In this document: positions 61,262 to 64,000 of the stretch, in pieces
Numbering within the stretch: position 1 is the first letter of the stretch
Layout: each line of letters opens with the position of its first letter
Origin: Aldehydirespirator sp965220645
Lineage (GTDB): Bacteria > Actinomycetota > Acidimicrobiia > Acidimicrobiales > Aldehydirespiratoraceae
DNA: 64,000 nt
Reading direction: 5' to 3'
Assembly (NCBI GenBank): GCA_965220645.1
Contig: OZ244836.1
Location: 2,294,001 to 2,358,000, forward strand
The notes under the pieces: model-generated
What the model saw: the letters and a program-made list of their open reading frames with translations, nothing else
What the model was told of the DNA's origin: nothing
Database searches by the model: none
Made by a program: the position numbers and the translations under genes

Positions 61262-61359
61262 CGGCTCGCCTCGTGGCCGGGTAGATCCGCCGCAGCGCCC
61301 GCCGGGTCAACTGAACAAGTGTTCGCTACGGGTGTCGAGCCAGCGGGTAGAGTCTGACC

Positions 61360-64000
<2,641 letters not shown>

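Overview
This is a GC-rich (roughly two-thirds G+C by eye) chromosomal window from an actinobacterium, most likely of the Acidimicrobiia type. The evidence is a mycothione reductase, the mycobacteria-like order gcvH / garA-like FHA gene / ftsR-like merR / BFN nuclease / second merR, a pdtaR-like ANTAR regulator next to polA-rpsA-coaE, many GTG starts and GTGA/ATGA gene overlaps, and SLH/RCC1-type secreted proteins. The class-level placement is an inference. No insertion sequence, CRISPR array or replication origin was seen, and no gene-free stretch exceeds 300 bases.

Region 1 (1-15.9 kb) is mostly housekeeping. It holds the tail of an AAA/DUF4143 ATPase, a sugar-type ABC ATPase with a kinase-fold phosphotransferase, and the glycine cleavage genes gcvH, gcvT and gcvP, interleaved with regulators (FHA, two MerR), a hypoxanthine phosphoribosyltransferase and a BFN nuclease. 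Chorismate synthase, mycothione reductase, a crotonase and a conserved unknown gene complete it. Region 2 (15.9-25.5 kb) has a large secreted SLH + RCC1-repeat protein, a DUF35/thiolase pair, HU and the FAS-II set: fabZ on one strand and fabD-fabH-fabG-acpP-fabF on the other.

Region 3 (25.7-34 kb) looks accessory. It starts exactly at the 3' end of a tRNA-Leu(CAA), with ligB-ligA divergent from ligC (protocatechuate 4,5-cleavage). A regulator / substrate-binding protein / uridine phosphorylase / ABC ATPase / permease operon follows, then a small two-gene module behind an AT-rich promoter. Region 4 (34-39.8 kb) returns to the core: a coiled-coil protein, a PdtaR-like regulator, polA, rpsA and coaE.

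Region 5 (39.8-52.4 kb) is a self-contained galactoside island between coaE and uvrB. It contains a KDG-type kinase, a FadR-family regulator, an enolase-superfamily sugar-acid dehydratase, a Tat lipoprotein binding protein, two permeases, a GH36 alpha-galactosidase, a GH2 beta-galactosidase and a MalK-type ATPase. Related inverted repeats lie upstream of the first and last transcription units and may be a shared operator. Region 6 (52.5-64 kb) has uvrB, a RelBE-type toxin-antitoxin pair, a DUF222/HNH endonuclease gene, an unknown gene with a hexapeptide repeat, a PP2C phosphatase, a WSPDG-repeat lipoprotein with a decayed copy of its own end, and uvrA running off the window.
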